A stretch of DNA of 33,335 nucleotides from an uncultured Erysipelotrichaceae bacterium (GCA_902799855.1 CADCCA010000017.1:1-33335), one strand, 5' to 3'. Shown: positions 21,832-31,334, counted from the stretch's first letter. The notes: generated from the letters alone by a model not told the origin. Made by a program: numbers and translations.

Positions 21832-24418
21832 TGAATAATTTTTCTACTTCGTTATATCTACTGATATCCTTACCAGCACCACTAGCGAGGTCAGGACGGC
21901 CACCACCAGAGCCACCGAGTAAAATAGCGATATCCTTAACGAGTTTACCTGCTAAATAGCCTTTTTCATTAGCGAGTTTGCTACAAGCAACAGTAATTGG
22001 ATAACCACCATTTTCTTCACCAATTAAGGCGATGAGATAGTTATCTTTATTAACCTTTAATGAATCGATAATCTTTAACAAAGATTCTCTTTTTTGGTCC
22101 TTGATAAATTTCACTAAGATATCAAGACCGTCTTTACTAAAGAACTCATTAGATAAAGAACCGCTTGTAGCGTTAGCAAGTTTTTGATTGAGCGCTTCAT
22201 TTTCTTTTCTTAAAGCGTCTTTTTCGTTTTGTAACGCTTTGAGTTTATTAGGTACATCGTTAATTGAACCGATGTTTAATAAGTCTCTAGCTTGATTAAG
22301 GATGTTTTCTCTCTTCTTAAGAAGCTCATAAGCACCAAATGAGGTTCTAGCTTGAATTCTTCTAATACCAGCGGCAACGCTTTCTTCATATTCAATAACG
22401 AATAGACCAATATCGCTGGTGTTACTAACGTGAGTACCACCACAGAATTCTTTAGAGACATCACCAAAGGTGACGACTCTGACGGTATCGCCGTATTTAT
22501 CATCAAATAAGGCTTTCGCACCCATCTTTTTAGCTTCTTCGATTGGTAAGACATAAGTCTCTTCTTTAATCGCATCAGCGATGTATTGATTGACTTTTCT
22601 TTCCACTTCCGCGATTTCTTCCGCGCTCATTTTGTTGAAATGATTGAAGTCAAAGTGTGAATATTCATCGGTGACATAAGAACCGTGTTGGGCGATATGG
22701 TCGCCTAAAACTTCGGTTAAGGCTTGTTGTAATAAGTGCACGGAAGAGTGATTTCTAGCGATTAAAGCTCTTCTAGATTCATCAATCTTAGCGATGACTT
22801 CATCGCCCACTTTCACTTCACCAAACATCACTTTGATGGAATGGAGGTGTTGTTTATTTGGCGCTTTTATGACATTAATGACTTTCGCGGACATATTCGC
22901 GTTTTCAATGACACCAGTATCAGCGACTTGACCACCGCTTTCCGCATAGAAATTAGTTTCATCAAGCATGATTTCGCCTTCATCATCAAGGGTGTCAACT
23001 TTAACGCCATCTTTGAAACAAGCGATGACTCTACCTTTGGTAGGTTCACTCTTATAGTTGAATTTAGAAGGTAAGGTACACTTCATTAAATCAATGGCTT
23101 GTTTATTCATTGATTGTTGGTCACCACGTGCAGATCTCGCTCTTTCTTTTTGCTCTTTCATGAGTTTTTCAAATTCTTCAAGATCCACTTTGATACCTTG
23201 TTCTTCACAGATTTCTAAAGTGAGTTCTTTTGGGAAGCCAAATGTATCGTATAACTTAAATAAATCAGAACCACTGACGGCTTTATTTTCATTGATGAGT
23301 TTCATTAATAAAGCTTCACCATTAGTGAGTGTTTTAATGAATTTTTCTTCTTCAGCTTTGACGATTTTGCTAACGTATTCTTTCTTATCTTGTAGATATG
23401 GATAATAATCAATCATGTTGTCAGAAACGATTTCTACGAGTTGATAAAGGAATGGTTTTTCCATACCTAAAACTTTGCCATAACGCACCGCTCTTCTAAG
23501 AAGTCTACGTAAAACGTAGCCACGGCCTTCATTAGAGAAACTTTCGCCATCCGCTAAAGCGAAGGTAATGGTTCTAATGTGGTCAGCGATGACTCTAAAA
23601 GCGCGTTTATTATCTTGGTATTTCTTACCACAAATTTGTTCAGTCTTTTCAATCATTGGCCAGAATAAATCTGTTTCATAGCAGGTATCTGTGTCTTGAA
23701 TGACAGTGACAAATCTTTCTAAGCCCGCACCGGTATCGATGTTTTTGCTTGGAAGTTCTTTATATTCGCTTCTTTTCTTACCTGGTTCACTATTGAACTG
23801 GGAGAAAACAATGTTCCAAATTTCCACGAAACGATAATTTGGTAAGTCTTCAATTAAAAGTTTTAAACCAATGCCTTCTGGATCAAATCTTTCGCCTCTA
23901 TCGAAGTGAACTTCGGTATCTGGACCGCATGGACCTTCACCGATTTCCCAGAAGTTATCTTCTTTTTTAATTAAATGGTCTTCAGGAACACCAGCGTCCA
24001 TCCAGCATTTTTTGGTTTCTAAATCATCTGGATGATAAGTGACATAGAGTCTTTCTTTTGGGAAGTTAAACCACTTCTCACTCGTTAACATTTCCCACGC
24101 CCATGGGATGACTTCTTTACGGAAGTAATCACCGATGGAGAAATTACCTAACATTTCAAAGAATGTTAAGTGAGTGGCGTCACCGACGTTTTCAATATCG
24201 TTAGTTCTAATGCATTTTTGCGCATTAGTGATTCTTCTACTTGGAGGAATTTCTCTTCCATCAAAATATTTCTTTAAGGCCGCGACACCAGCGTTAATCC
24301 ATAATAATGTGGGGTCATTCTTTGGAATTAAAGAAGAACCTGGTTCAACGTGATGTCCTTTACTGGCGAAAAAGTCTAACCACATTCTACGAATGTCTTT
24401 GCTTTTCATGTATTTCAT
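21824..24418 (-). CDS. alaS: Alanyl-tRNA synthetase
   Basis: Charges tRNA-Ala. It is 864 residues, as expected. The catalytic class II core includes RRITNAQKCIRTNDIENVG (61-79) and THLTFFEMLGNFS (82-94). The editing domain has HSSVH (His557, His561) and CGGTH (Cys659, His663), which bind zinc and clear mischarged Ser or Gly. The C-Ala domain is Gly-rich near the end (GGSGGGRPDLASGAG). Start ATG at 24418 is chosen over the Met at codon 4 because GGAGGT lies 6 bases upstream. A T-box leader controls it. Next downstream is the diguanylate cyclase, not ruvX directly. Confidence 0.98.
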   Translation of the reverse strand: MKYMKSKDIRRMWLDFFASKGHHVEPGSSLIPKNDPTLLWINAGVAALKKYFDGREIPPSRRITNAQKCIRTNDIENVGDATHLTFFEMLGNFSIGDYFRKEVIPWAWEMLTSEKWFNFPKERLYVTYHPDDLETKKCWMDAGVPEDHLIKKEDNFWEIGEGPCGPDTEVHFDRGERFDPEGIGLKLLIEDLPNYRFVEIWNIVFSQFNSEPGKKRSEYKELPSKNIDTGAGLERFVTVIQDTDTCYETDLFWPMIEKTEQICGKKYQDNKRAFRVIADHIRTITFALADGESFSNEGRGYVLRRLLRRAVRYGKVLGMEKPFLYQLVEIVSDNMIDYYPYLQDKKEYVSKIVKAEEEKFIKTLTNGEALLMKLINENKAVSGSDLFKLYDTFGFPKELTLEICEEQGIKVDLEEFEKLMKEQKERARSARGDQQSMNKQAIDLMKCTLPSKFNYKSEPTKGRVIACFKDGVKVDTLDDEGEIMLDETNFYAESGGQVADTGVIENANMSAKVINVIKAPNKQHLHSIKVMFGEVKVGDEVIAKIDESRRALIARNHSSVHLLQQALTEVLGDHIAQHGSYVTDEYSHFDFNHFNKMSAEEIAEVERKVNQYIADAIKEETYVLPIEEAKKMGAKALFDDKYGDTVRVVTFGDVSKEFCGGTHVSNTSDIGLFVIEYEESVAAGIRRIQARTSFGAYELLKKRENILNQARDLLNIGSINDVPNKLKALQNEKDALRKENEALNQKLANATSGSLSNEFFSKDGLDILVKFIKDQKRESLLKIIDSLKVNKDNYLIALIGEENGGYPITVACSKLANEKGYLAGKLVKDIAILLGGSGGGRPDLASGAGKDISRYNEVEKLFKC

Positions 24419-24440
24419 AAAAATACCTCCAAATATATAA

Positions 24441-24655
24441 AAACGTTCCTATTAAGGAACGAATCTCTCCGCGGTACCATCCTTATTCTCTTACTATTGT
24501 AGGAGCGCTTAGTTATGAATATTTCGCTATTCAAGCGGCGGCATTACCCGCATCTTCAGAAGTGGCTTTCTAATAACTTCCTTATGCCCTTTTCACCAAC
24601 CGGCACTCGCTAAAAGGTTATCTATTAGATTGGCTTCTTGCTTAACGATAGTAAT
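24441..24655 (-). promoter_or_regulatory. T-box riboswitch controlling alaS (Ala specifier GCC)
   Basis: The T-box core AGGATGGTACCGCG (complement of 24470-24483) precedes the terminator hairpin CGTTCCT-ATTA-AGGAACG (24444-24461), which is followed on the minus strand by a short T run. Stem I contains the distal GCCGGTTGGTGAAAAGG segment and a specifier loop reading GAAA-GCC-ACTTCTGA, with codon GCC at the complement of 24564-24566. Uncharged tRNA-Ala binding would favour the antiterminator and allow alaS expression. Confidence 0.95.
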
Positions 24656-24688
24656 TTATCATAAAAAGATGATAAAAACTAGACTTAA

Positions 24689-26344
24689 TTATATGACTTG
24701 TATTCTTCCTTCAACGGCTGAATATTTATCGCTTAGTTGACCGTTTAAAACATCAACCATATATCTCACTAATATTTCATAATCACGCATGAAATCTTTT
24801 TTCTTAAAGGAACAACCTTTAAAGATCTCTGCTCCTCCCCCATCTTCGAGAAGATAGTTATGGGAACAAAGGGTATAGGTCTTATTTAAATCAAGTGGGA
24901 CATATGAATCATTTTCTAAGACCATGATGTCTTTGACTCTTCTATCTCCTTCGATAGAAACATACAAACCATTTTCATCAAATACAACTGGAGAAGGAAC
25001 ACTAGTATCAATAGTATATTTCAAGCCAGATACTTGCGCGAAAGCACCATCTTCACCAAAAGGATATTTTGTGCCATCATCTTTTTCTTGATAATAGTCT
25101 TTCTCGGTATGACACGCTCCATATTCTAAATAATCGGCGATTTGACTACCTTTTGCTTCCGCAACATCCATATAGTTACCAAACGGATGAATGGACATGA
25201 GGTCTTTATAAGTAACATCGCCTTCTTTTAAGTTAGCGCGTACACCTCCACCATTAACGATGCCGATTTGAGCTTCGCTAACGATGCGGTAAGCGTCGCT
25301 GACAAAATTGCCAATTGGCATTTCACGGTTTCTGATTTTTCTGACCCCGTTTTCATCATTGATACTTAACGCTAAGTCACTTGTAGCTAAGACTTTTGAG
25401 GCTAATTCATCGACTTTTTCATTAACTGAGGCGATGTATTCTGCCATATGTTGGTCCACATTATCGATTTCATCGATAAGTTCAACCTCTAAAGATTGAT
25501 CTTTTTTAATAGTTAATTTGGTAACGGCGTTCATTTGATAACCAGGTTCAAGTAAAGGTACTTTCTTACCTTCTTTATCTATTTCGTCGTCGTTAATGAC
25601 CTGATGTTCATGCCCATCTAAAACAGCAGTTAAGCCTTTGGTGTTTTTAATAACATCTCTAGAAGAGTAAGGTCCATATTGTTTTCCTTCTCCTAGATGG
25701 CCTAACAAAATAACGTAAGTAGCGCCTTCTTTATAGCAGGCATCAATATTATCTTGAACGCATTTATAGAATGAATCGTTTGTTTGATTAGAAAAGGTAT
25801 AGACAAATTCTTCATCTTCTTGGAAATATTTAGGAACAGCGTCGGTAATGGAATAAGGGGTGGTCACGCCCACAAAGCCAATCTTGGTTGGGCCATACTT
25901 TCTAACTTTATATGATTTAACTTTGTTAAATTTATTCTCTTTATGACCTGTATATTTGAAATTACAGGAAAGAATATCACCTTTGAATTGGTCCACTCTT
26001 TCTTTTAAGATGTCCATACCAAAATCAAATTCATGATTACCGAAGACCATTGAATCATAGCCAACTTCATTCATGATATCGATGATGTATTCGCCTTTAG
26101 AAACCGCACCGACAAAGTCGCCAGAAATGGCGTCCCCTGAGTCCATCAGTGTGACGTAGTTATTCTTTTCTAGTTCTTTTTTATAAGCGCTTAAAGAAGC
26201 GTAACCAATATTGTTATCAATGCCACAGTGGACATCACTAGTGCACAAAATGACGATGTCTTTATTTGTCTCTTTTGGACTACAGCCTAAAACAGGAAAT
26301 AGTAAAGTTGAGACAAAAAGAAAGACTTTGAGACATTTGCTCAT
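24689..26344 (-). CDS. Surface 5'-nucleotidase / UshA-type lipoprotein
   Basis: A two-domain 5'-nucleotidase. The metallophosphatase domain has TSDVHCG, DSGDAISGD, FGNHEFDFG, LLGHLGEG and DGHEHQ. The C-terminal nucleotide-binding domain has MPIGNFVSDAYR, VNGGGVRANL and HPFGN. The frame is open to 26446, but I place the start at 26344. There MSKCLKVFLFVSTLLFPVLGC forms a lipoprotein signal with Cys21, giving 551 residues. This start follows the mnmA stop as TAATATG. The enzyme would remove phosphate from extracellular nucleotides, giving nucleosides that can be imported. pdp, three genes upstream in the same operon, would then split pyrimidine nucleosides. Confidence 0.9.
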   Translation of the reverse strand: MSKCLKVFLFVSTLLFPVLGCSPKETNKDIVILCTSDVHCGIDNNIGYASLSAYKKELEKNNYVTLMDSGDAISGDFVGAVSKGEYIIDIMNEVGYDSMVFGNHEFDFGMDILKERVDQFKGDILSCNFKYTGHKENKFNKVKSYKVRKYGPTKIGFVGVTTPYSITDAVPKYFQEDEEFVYTFSNQTNDSFYKCVQDNIDACYKEGATYVILLGHLGEGKQYGPYSSRDVIKNTKGLTAVLDGHEHQVINDDEIDKEGKKVPLLEPGYQMNAVTKLTIKKDQSLEVELIDEIDNVDQHMAEYIASVNEKVDELASKVLATSDLALSINDENGVRKIRNREMPIGNFVSDAYRIVSEAQIGIVNGGGVRANLKEGDVTYKDLMSIHPFGNYMDVAEAKGSQIADYLEYGACHTEKDYYQEKDDGTKYPFGEDGAFAQVSGLKYTIDTSVPSPVVFDENGLYVSIEGDRRVKDIMVLENDSYVPLDLNKTYTLCSHNYLLEDGGGAEIFKGCSFKKKDFMRDYEILVRYMVDVLNGQLSDKYSAVEGRIQVI

Positions 26345-26345
26345 A

Positions 26346-27458
26346 TTACTTAATGACCTTATCGATGAGACCACCACCAAGGCAAATGTCCCCATCGTAA
26401 ATGACTGCCGCTTGACCAGGTGTGACCGCTTTAATAGGGCTAACAAATTTGATGGTTAATTCATCGTTTTCTAGTTTAGTAATGATAATTGGATTATCGA
26501 CTTGACGGTATCTAAATTTAGCGTTAAGTGTGACATTTGTCATAGGAATACGGCTAATCCAGTTCAAATTGGTCACTGTGCAGCCTCTTGAATATAGGTA
26601 ATTATTCTCGTCTCCACTAGCAACATAAACAATGTTCTTTTTGACGTCTTTACTAACGACAAACCAGCCTCTAGCTTCTTCTCCGTGGATGCCTCCAATA
26701 CCGAGTCCTTTTCTTTGACCGATTGTGTAATACATCGCTCCTTCATGCTCACCAAGTTTACGATTTGTTTCGATATCGATGATGTCACCTTTTTGAGCAG
26801 GAATATAGTTCTTCAAGAATTCTTTAAAGTTTCTTTCTCCGATAAAGCAAATACCAGTGCTATCTTTTTTGTCCATCACGCTTTCTAAATCTAATTCATG
26901 AGCAATTCTTCTCACTTCGCTTTTATCAATATCCCCTAAAGGGAAGAGACAAGAAGATAATTGCTCTTGGCTAATTTGACTTAAAAAGTATGTCTGGTCT
27001 TTGTTTTTATCGAAACTCTTTAATAAGTAACTGACTCCATCTTCATCAATACGCTTTGCGTAATGACCCATGGCGATAGCGTCATAGCCATGCTCTTTCG
27101 CGTATTTTAAAAACGGACCAAATTTAATGTATTTATTACAGAAAATATCGGGGTTAGGTGTTCTACCACATTCATATTCCTTAATTAAATAGGTAAAAAC
27201 GTTATCCCAATATTCTTTGATATAGTCAATTCTAAGGAGTTGAATGCCTAATTTATCAGCGACTTTTTGAGCATCATCATAGTCTTTTTCTTGTGGGCAT
27301 TGATTGTTGTTGATTGTGGGGTTACCAAGATAATCCCCGTTAGCAAGGGCGTCCCAGTTACGCATAAAGCAACCGGTAACTTCATGTCCCGCTTTAAGAA
27401 GAAGATAGGCAGAAACCGCACTATCAACACCACCAGAAAGGCCTAATAATACCTTCAT
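26346..27458 (-). CDS. mnmA: tRNA-specific 2-thiouridylase MnmA
   Basis: MnmA puts sulfur on U34 of Lys, Glu and Gln tRNAs. It is 370 residues. The ATP-binding PP-loop SGGVDS is at 8-13. Cys107 (DIFCNKYIKFG) and Cys204 (STGICFIGERNF) are the catalytic pair, matching the known spacing. GQRKGLGIGG and the C-terminal GQAAVIYDGD are typical. Its ATG overlaps the TAA of dtd (TAATG), so translation is coupled. Confidence 0.97.
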   Translation of the reverse strand: MKVLLGLSGGVDSAVSAYLLLKAGHEVTGCFMRNWDALANGDYLGNPTINNNQCPQEKDYDDAQKVADKLGIQLLRIDYIKEYWDNVFTYLIKEYECGRTPNPDIFCNKYIKFGPFLKYAKEHGYDAIAMGHYAKRIDEDGVSYLLKSFDKNKDQTYFLSQISQEQLSSCLFPLGDIDKSEVRRIAHELDLESVMDKKDSTGICFIGERNFKEFLKNYIPAQKGDIIDIETNRKLGEHEGAMYYTIGQRKGLGIGGIHGEEARGWFVVSKDVKKNIVYVASGDENNYLYSRGCTVTNLNWISRIPMTNVTLNAKFRYRQVDNPIIITKLENDELTIKFVSPIKAVTPGQAAVIYDGDICLGGGLIDKVIK

Positions 27459-27910
27459 TATTTGATGATCTCCTTGCTATCTAAAATGACGGTAAAAGGA
27501 CCATCATTTACACTACTTACTTTCATATCAGCACCGAATTCACCAGTTTGAACAGCGCCATATTTCTCTTTTATTTGAGAATTGAAATACTCGTATAATT
27601 CTTTGGCTTCATTGGGCTTCATCGCGTTAACAAAGCTTGGTCTTCTGCCACCAGTAACATCGGCGTATAAGGTGAATTGACTGACGGAAAGAATCTCACC
27701 TTTAACATCATAAAGCGATAAATTAGTGAGGCCTTTTTCATCAGTAAACACTCTTAAAGAGAGCATTTTATCGACCATTTTATTAACAACTTCTTGATTA
27801 TCATCATGGGTAAAACCCACGAGCAAACAATAGCCGCGGCCAATTTGGCCTACGACTTTATTATCAATGGTGACTTTGGCTTCTAATACGGTAGTTAAGA
27901 CTATTCTCAT
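27458..27910 (-). CDS. dtd: D-aminoacyl-tRNA deacylase
   Basis: Removes D-amino acids (and Gly from tRNA-Ala) from tRNA. It is 150 residues. The catalytic SQFT motif is at 77-80 with TGGRRPSF following, and the C-terminal NDGPFT (135-140) replaces the usual NxGPVT form with a Phe. The usual opening MRIVLQRV reads MRIVLTTV. It starts one base after the pdp stop (TAATATG) without a Shine-Dalgarno. Confidence 0.96.
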   Translation of the reverse strand: MRIVLTTVLEAKVTIDNKVVGQIGRGYCLLVGFTHDDNQEVVNKMVDKMLSLRVFTDEKGLTNLSLYDVKGEILSVSQFTLYADVTGGRRPSFVNAMKPNEAKELYEYFNSQIKEKYGAVQTGEFGADMKVSSVNDGPFTVILDSKEIIK

Positions 27911-27911
27911 A

Positions 27912-29219
27912 TTATTGAATTACTTCGTAGATAATTTGTGGTTTACAAACGAATTCTTTACTAATCTTAAAGGCATTAAAAACGTTTTTAGCAACGCGGT
28001 TAATGAGTGTCACATTCTTATTAGAATGTAAGTAGCAAAGAACTTCGCCTTCTTTGACTTGATCGCCGACTTTCTTATTAAGCATAATACCAGCGGACAT
28101 ATCGATGACATCATCTAAAGTTTCTCTACCACCACCTAAGGTCATGGAAGATAAGCCGATTTCTAAGGCGTCAATACTAGAAACATAGCCTGATTCAGTC
28201 GCATAAATCGGTATGATATTTTTCGCAACAGCAAACATTTCTGGATGGAGGATGTAATTGATGTCACCGTCTTGGGCTTGCACCATTTCTAAGAACTTAG
28301 TGAAAGCTGAACCATCTTCAATGACTCTTTCAAGCATCTTACGACCTTCATCTTGATTTTTGCACAAGTGAGCTTGCTCTAACATAATGGAGCCAGAGGT
28401 ATAGCAAAGTTCCATTAAATCTTCTGGTCCTTTACCATGTAAAGCTGCGATAGCTTCTTTAACCTCTAATGCGTTACCAACAGCTAAGCCTAAAGGCTCG
28501 TTCATATTGGAAAGAACGGCTCTTGTATCTCTTCCTAAACCATTGCCGATTTTGACCATTAATTTCGCTAATGTTCTAGCTTGATCAATATCTTTCATGA
28601 AAGCACCATTACCTAATGTGACATCAAGTAAGATGGCATCAGTGCCGGCAGCGAGTTTCTTTGACATAACACTGGCGGCAATTAAAGGAATGGATTCCAC
28701 TGTACCAGTGACGTCTCTAAGAGCGTACATCTTTTTATCAGCAGGAACTAAGGATTGAGTTTGACCCGCAATAGCAATACCAATATTGTTAACTTGGTTA
28801 ATAAAACGATCACCATTAATTTGGATGGTTAATCCGGGGATGGATTCTAATTTATCTAAAGTACCACCGGTATGGCCTAAACCACGACCGCTTAATTTAG
28901 CGAATGTTGCACCACAAGCCGCGACCATTGGTCCTAAAACTAAAGAAGTTTTATCACCCACGCCACCTGTGGAATGCTTATCAACTTTAACACCCCTAAG
29001 AGCGGACAAATCTAACGTTTCGCCAGAATGTTCCATTAAATCAGTTAAATTAATAACTTCTTCTTCATTCATTCCTTTAAAAAGGATGGCCATGTTCATC
29101 GCACTGACTTGATAATCAGGGATGATACCATTGACATATCCATCAATCCAGAAAGCGATTTCTTCACGGCTTAAAGCCTCGCCTTGACGTTTTTTAATTA
29201 TTAAATCTACCATTCTCAT
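27912..29219 (-). CDS. pdp: Pyrimidine-nucleoside phosphorylase
   Basis: Splits uridine, thymidine or deoxyuridine with phosphate to base and (deoxy)ribose-1-phosphate. It is 435 residues, close to the family's 433. Signature motifs include DKHSTGGVGDKTSL (phosphate binding) and KLSGRGLGHTGGTLDKLES (pyrimidine phosphorylase pattern), then the C-terminal beta domain. A GAGGT Shine-Dalgarno lies 7 bases before ATG on a short leader. It heads an operon with dtd, mnmA and the surface 5'-nucleotidase. It could also be called deoA-type; the Bacillota form is usually pdp. Confidence 0.95.
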   Translation of the reverse strand: MRMVDLIIKKRQGEALSREEIAFWIDGYVNGIIPDYQVSAMNMAILFKGMNEEEVINLTDLMEHSGETLDLSALRGVKVDKHSTGGVGDKTSLVLGPMVAACGATFAKLSGRGLGHTGGTLDKLESIPGLTIQINGDRFINQVNNIGIAIAGQTQSLVPADKKMYALRDVTGTVESIPLIAASVMSKKLAAGTDAILLDVTLGNGAFMKDIDQARTLAKLMVKIGNGLGRDTRAVLSNMNEPLGLAVGNALEVKEAIAALHGKGPEDLMELCYTSGSIMLEQAHLCKNQDEGRKMLERVIEDGSAFTKFLEMVQAQDGDINYILHPEMFAVAKNIIPIYATESGYVSSIDALEIGLSSMTLGGGRETLDDVIDMSAGIMLNKKVGDQVKEGEVLCYLHSNKNVTLINRVAKNVFNAFKISKEFVCKPQIIYEVIQ

Positions 29220-29238
29220 AAGGTGTACCTCGATTTTT

Positions 29239-29247
29239 AGTATATCA
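29239..29247 (-). promoter_or_regulatory. Extended -10 promoter of the pdp operon
   Basis: On the minus strand TGA-TATACT (complement of 29239-29247) is an extended -10. Transcription would start near 29232, leaving a leader of about 13 bases with GAGGT. It is back to back with the rsmF-like promoter. Confidence 0.55.
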
Positions 29248-29266
29248 CACTAACACATTTATTTAG

Positions 29267-29272
29267 TAAAAT
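29267..29272 (+). promoter_or_regulatory. -10 box for near-leaderless rsmF-like mRNA
   Basis: TAAAAT (29267-29272) ends 7 bases before ATG at 29280, with no Shine-Dalgarno. ATCACA, 17 bases upstream, is a 4 of 6 match to the -35. Confidence 0.5.
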
Positions 29273-29279
29273 AAAGTGT

Positions 29280-30548
29280 ATGGATTTTTTAAGTCATTTA
29301 TCTAAATATTTATCGGAAAAAGAAATTACTCAATTAGAAGCCTCTTTAAAAGAAGAGAGTCAACATGCTTTATTACTAAACACTAGTAAGATGAACGAAG
29401 AAACTCTTTTATCTTTGTTTCCACATTTAAATAAGCATCCAATTGTGAAAAATGCCTATTTATACGATAAAAATGAATACGATTTAGGGAAGAGTATCTA
29501 TCACGCTTTAGGATGTTTTTATCTTCAAGAACCTAGTGCAATGATTCCTGCTTATTTATTAAATCCAAAAGAAGATGACTTAGTGCTTGATTTATGCGCC
29601 GCTCCTGGTGGGAAAAGCATGCAAGCATCATTGTTGATGAATAACAAAGGTCTAATTGTTAGTAACGACATCTCTAAATCAAGAGCGTTTGCGATTAGTG
29701 AAAACGCAGAAAGATTAGGAAGAGGTAATATCTTAATTACCAATAACGACTTTTCTTTGATTTATCAAAAGTATCTTAATTATTTCGATAGAATCATTTT
29801 GGATGCTCCTTGTTCTGGAAGCGGGATGTTTAGAAAAGAAGATAAGATGGAATTAGATTGGTCTTATCAAAAGGTTTTAAAATACGCAGAAATCCAAAAA
29901 GAACTCATTTTAATGAGTTATAAGATGCTTAAACCAGGCGGCGTGATGGTTTATTCCACTTGCTCATTTTCTTATGAAGAAGATGAAGAAGTCATCGATT
30001 ATCTATTATCAAATAGCGACGCTTCTATCGTTAAAATTGAAGATCATCCTTTATTTTATAAAAAGAATGAAAAAGGTATTCATCTATTACCATCTCTTTT
30101 TCCTGGAGAAGGTCATTACGTTTGCTTAATCTCTAAACCAGGTAATGACGTTGTTCACCATTACGAAGAAGACAATAACAAAAATAATTACGATATCCCT
30201 TATCCAAATATCGAAAAATATGGGGACTATCTTTTTTGCATCAGTAAAAGAATCAATACCAAATATTTAAATGTCATTCGTTATGGCGTGAAGATTGGTG
30301 AATTATTTAATAAAGAAATTAAATATGACCATCACTACGCTAGTTTTGTTGATAATTTTATGAAGGTTAAGGAAATATCTTTCCCCGAACTGATAAAGTA
30401 TTATCAAGGTGAGACAATTAATGAAACATTTGATAAAGGATATGTTTTACTGAAGTATCAGGGAATTAATGTTGACATCGCTAAAAGCGATGGACGTATC
30501 ATTAAAAACCGTCTACCAAAAGGTTTAAGAAGAAAATATACGTTTTAA
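29280..30548 (+). CDS. RsmF/RsmB-type rRNA (cytosine-C5) methyltransferase
   Basis: A 422-residue SAM-dependent enzyme of the NOL1/NOP2/Sun family. SAM motif DLCAAPGGKS is at 104-113. DAPCSGSGMF holds Cys178, the motif IV residue that releases the product, and YSTCSF holds Cys228, the nucleophile. Residues about 290-422 form an additional RNA-binding tail, ending in a basic RLPKGLRRKYTF, as in RsmF-like proteins. It methylates rRNA, probably 16S, but the exact base cannot be read from the sequence. It is divergent from pdp. Its TAA overlaps the plsC stop on the other strand. Confidence 0.88.
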   Translation: MDFLSHLSKYLSEKEITQLEASLKEESQHALLLNTSKMNEETLLSLFPHLNKHPIVKNAYLYDKNEYDLGKSIYHALGCFYLQEPSAMIPAYLLNPKEDDLVLDLCAAPGGKSMQASLLMNNKGLIVSNDISKSRAFAISENAERLGRGNILITNNDFSLIYQKYLNYFDRIILDAPCSGSGMFRKEDKMELDWSYQKVLKYAEIQKELILMSYKMLKPGGVMVYSTCSFSYEEDEEVIDYLLSNSDASIVKIEDHPLFYKKNEKGIHLLPSLFPGEGHYVCLISKPGNDVVHHYEEDNNKNNYDIPYPNIEKYGDYLFCISKRINTKYLNVIRYGVKIGELFNKEIKYDHHYASFVDNFMKVKEISFPELIKYYQGETINETFDKGYVLLKYQGINVDIAKSDGRIIKNRLPKGLRRKYTF

Positions 30549-31333
30549 TATAATCCGTTAAAACGATAATGTTTTTCTTTTCTTTCGTTCATAGTCTTAT
30601 GATCAAGTGGTCTAAGATGATAGGTTATTTCTCTTTGCACCATTTTTTGCGCCAATAAAGCGATATCAGCGGTATTTTTACCCGCATAATCACTAGGATA
30701 AATTGGCTTTAAAAATGAAATGTAAACCGGATATGTTTTAAACTGTGGTTTCTTTTTTAAGACGCGGAAAGTTCCATAAGTAGCGGCAGGCACGATTGGT
30801 ACACCTGCTTTCATCGCCGGTCTAAAAGTGCCATGATGGAACTCTTGGACTGGTAAGAGTTTATCTCTAATTCTTGTTCCCTCAGGGAAAATCATCCAGC
30901 TCTTTTCGCCTTTTTTCAAATCATCTTCCACTTGTAGCATGACTTTAAGCGATTGACGGAGATTATCGCGGTCAATAAAGACGCCTTCGACTACTTCCAT
31001 CGCTTTAGGAATAAATGGGGCTTTTAAAAGCTCTTTTTTTCCAACGAAAGTCATTGGCTTATGATAGTTCATCATAAACGGAATTGGATCAAAAGCAGAC
31101 ATATGGTTACTAACCATGCAGAAATTTGTGTCTGTTGGCAAGTTTTCCAAACCAAAAACAGTGATATCGACTTGCAAAGCGCGAGAGATGTTACTAACGA
31201 TCTTTCTCACTTTAACAAAGCGTTGTTCGCGAGGATATCTGTCTAAATGTTTAGCCCATCTTTTTAACTTAAAAAAGTAAGTCGCTAAGAGGGGGATTCC
31301 ATAACGTAAGACTGCTTTTGTGTAATGAAACAT
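30545..31333 (-). CDS. plsC: 1-acyl-sn-glycerol-3-phosphate acyltransferase
   Basis: PlsC adds the second acyl chain to make phosphatidic acid. It is 262 residues. The acyltransferase HX4D motif is NHMSAFDP (His77, Asp82), and FPEGTR is at 149-154. An N-terminal hydrophobic segment (about 8-22) anchors it to the membrane. The start is one base after the upstream SSB-like gene stop (TAGTATG), so they are probably coupled. It converges on the rRNA methyltransferase with overlapping stops. Confidence 0.93.
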   Translation of the reverse strand: MFHYTKAVLRYGIPLLATYFFKLKRWAKHLDRYPREQRFVKVRKIVSNISRALQVDITVFGLENLPTDTNFCMVSNHMSAFDPIPFMMNYHKPMTFVGKKELLKAPFIPKAMEVVEGVFIDRDNLRQSLKVMLQVEDDLKKGEKSWMIFPEGTRIRDKLLPVQEFHHGTFRPAMKAGVPIVPAATYGTFRVLKKKPQFKTYPVYISFLKPIYPSDYAGKNTADIALLAQKMVQREITYHLRPLDHKTMNERKEKHYRFNGLY

Positions 31334-31334
31334 A

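Noticed and set aside
24656..24675. Hairpin TTATCAT/ATGATAA after the nucleotidase gene as a terminator
   Set aside because: All-AT seven-pair stem with no T run after it on the transcribed strand.
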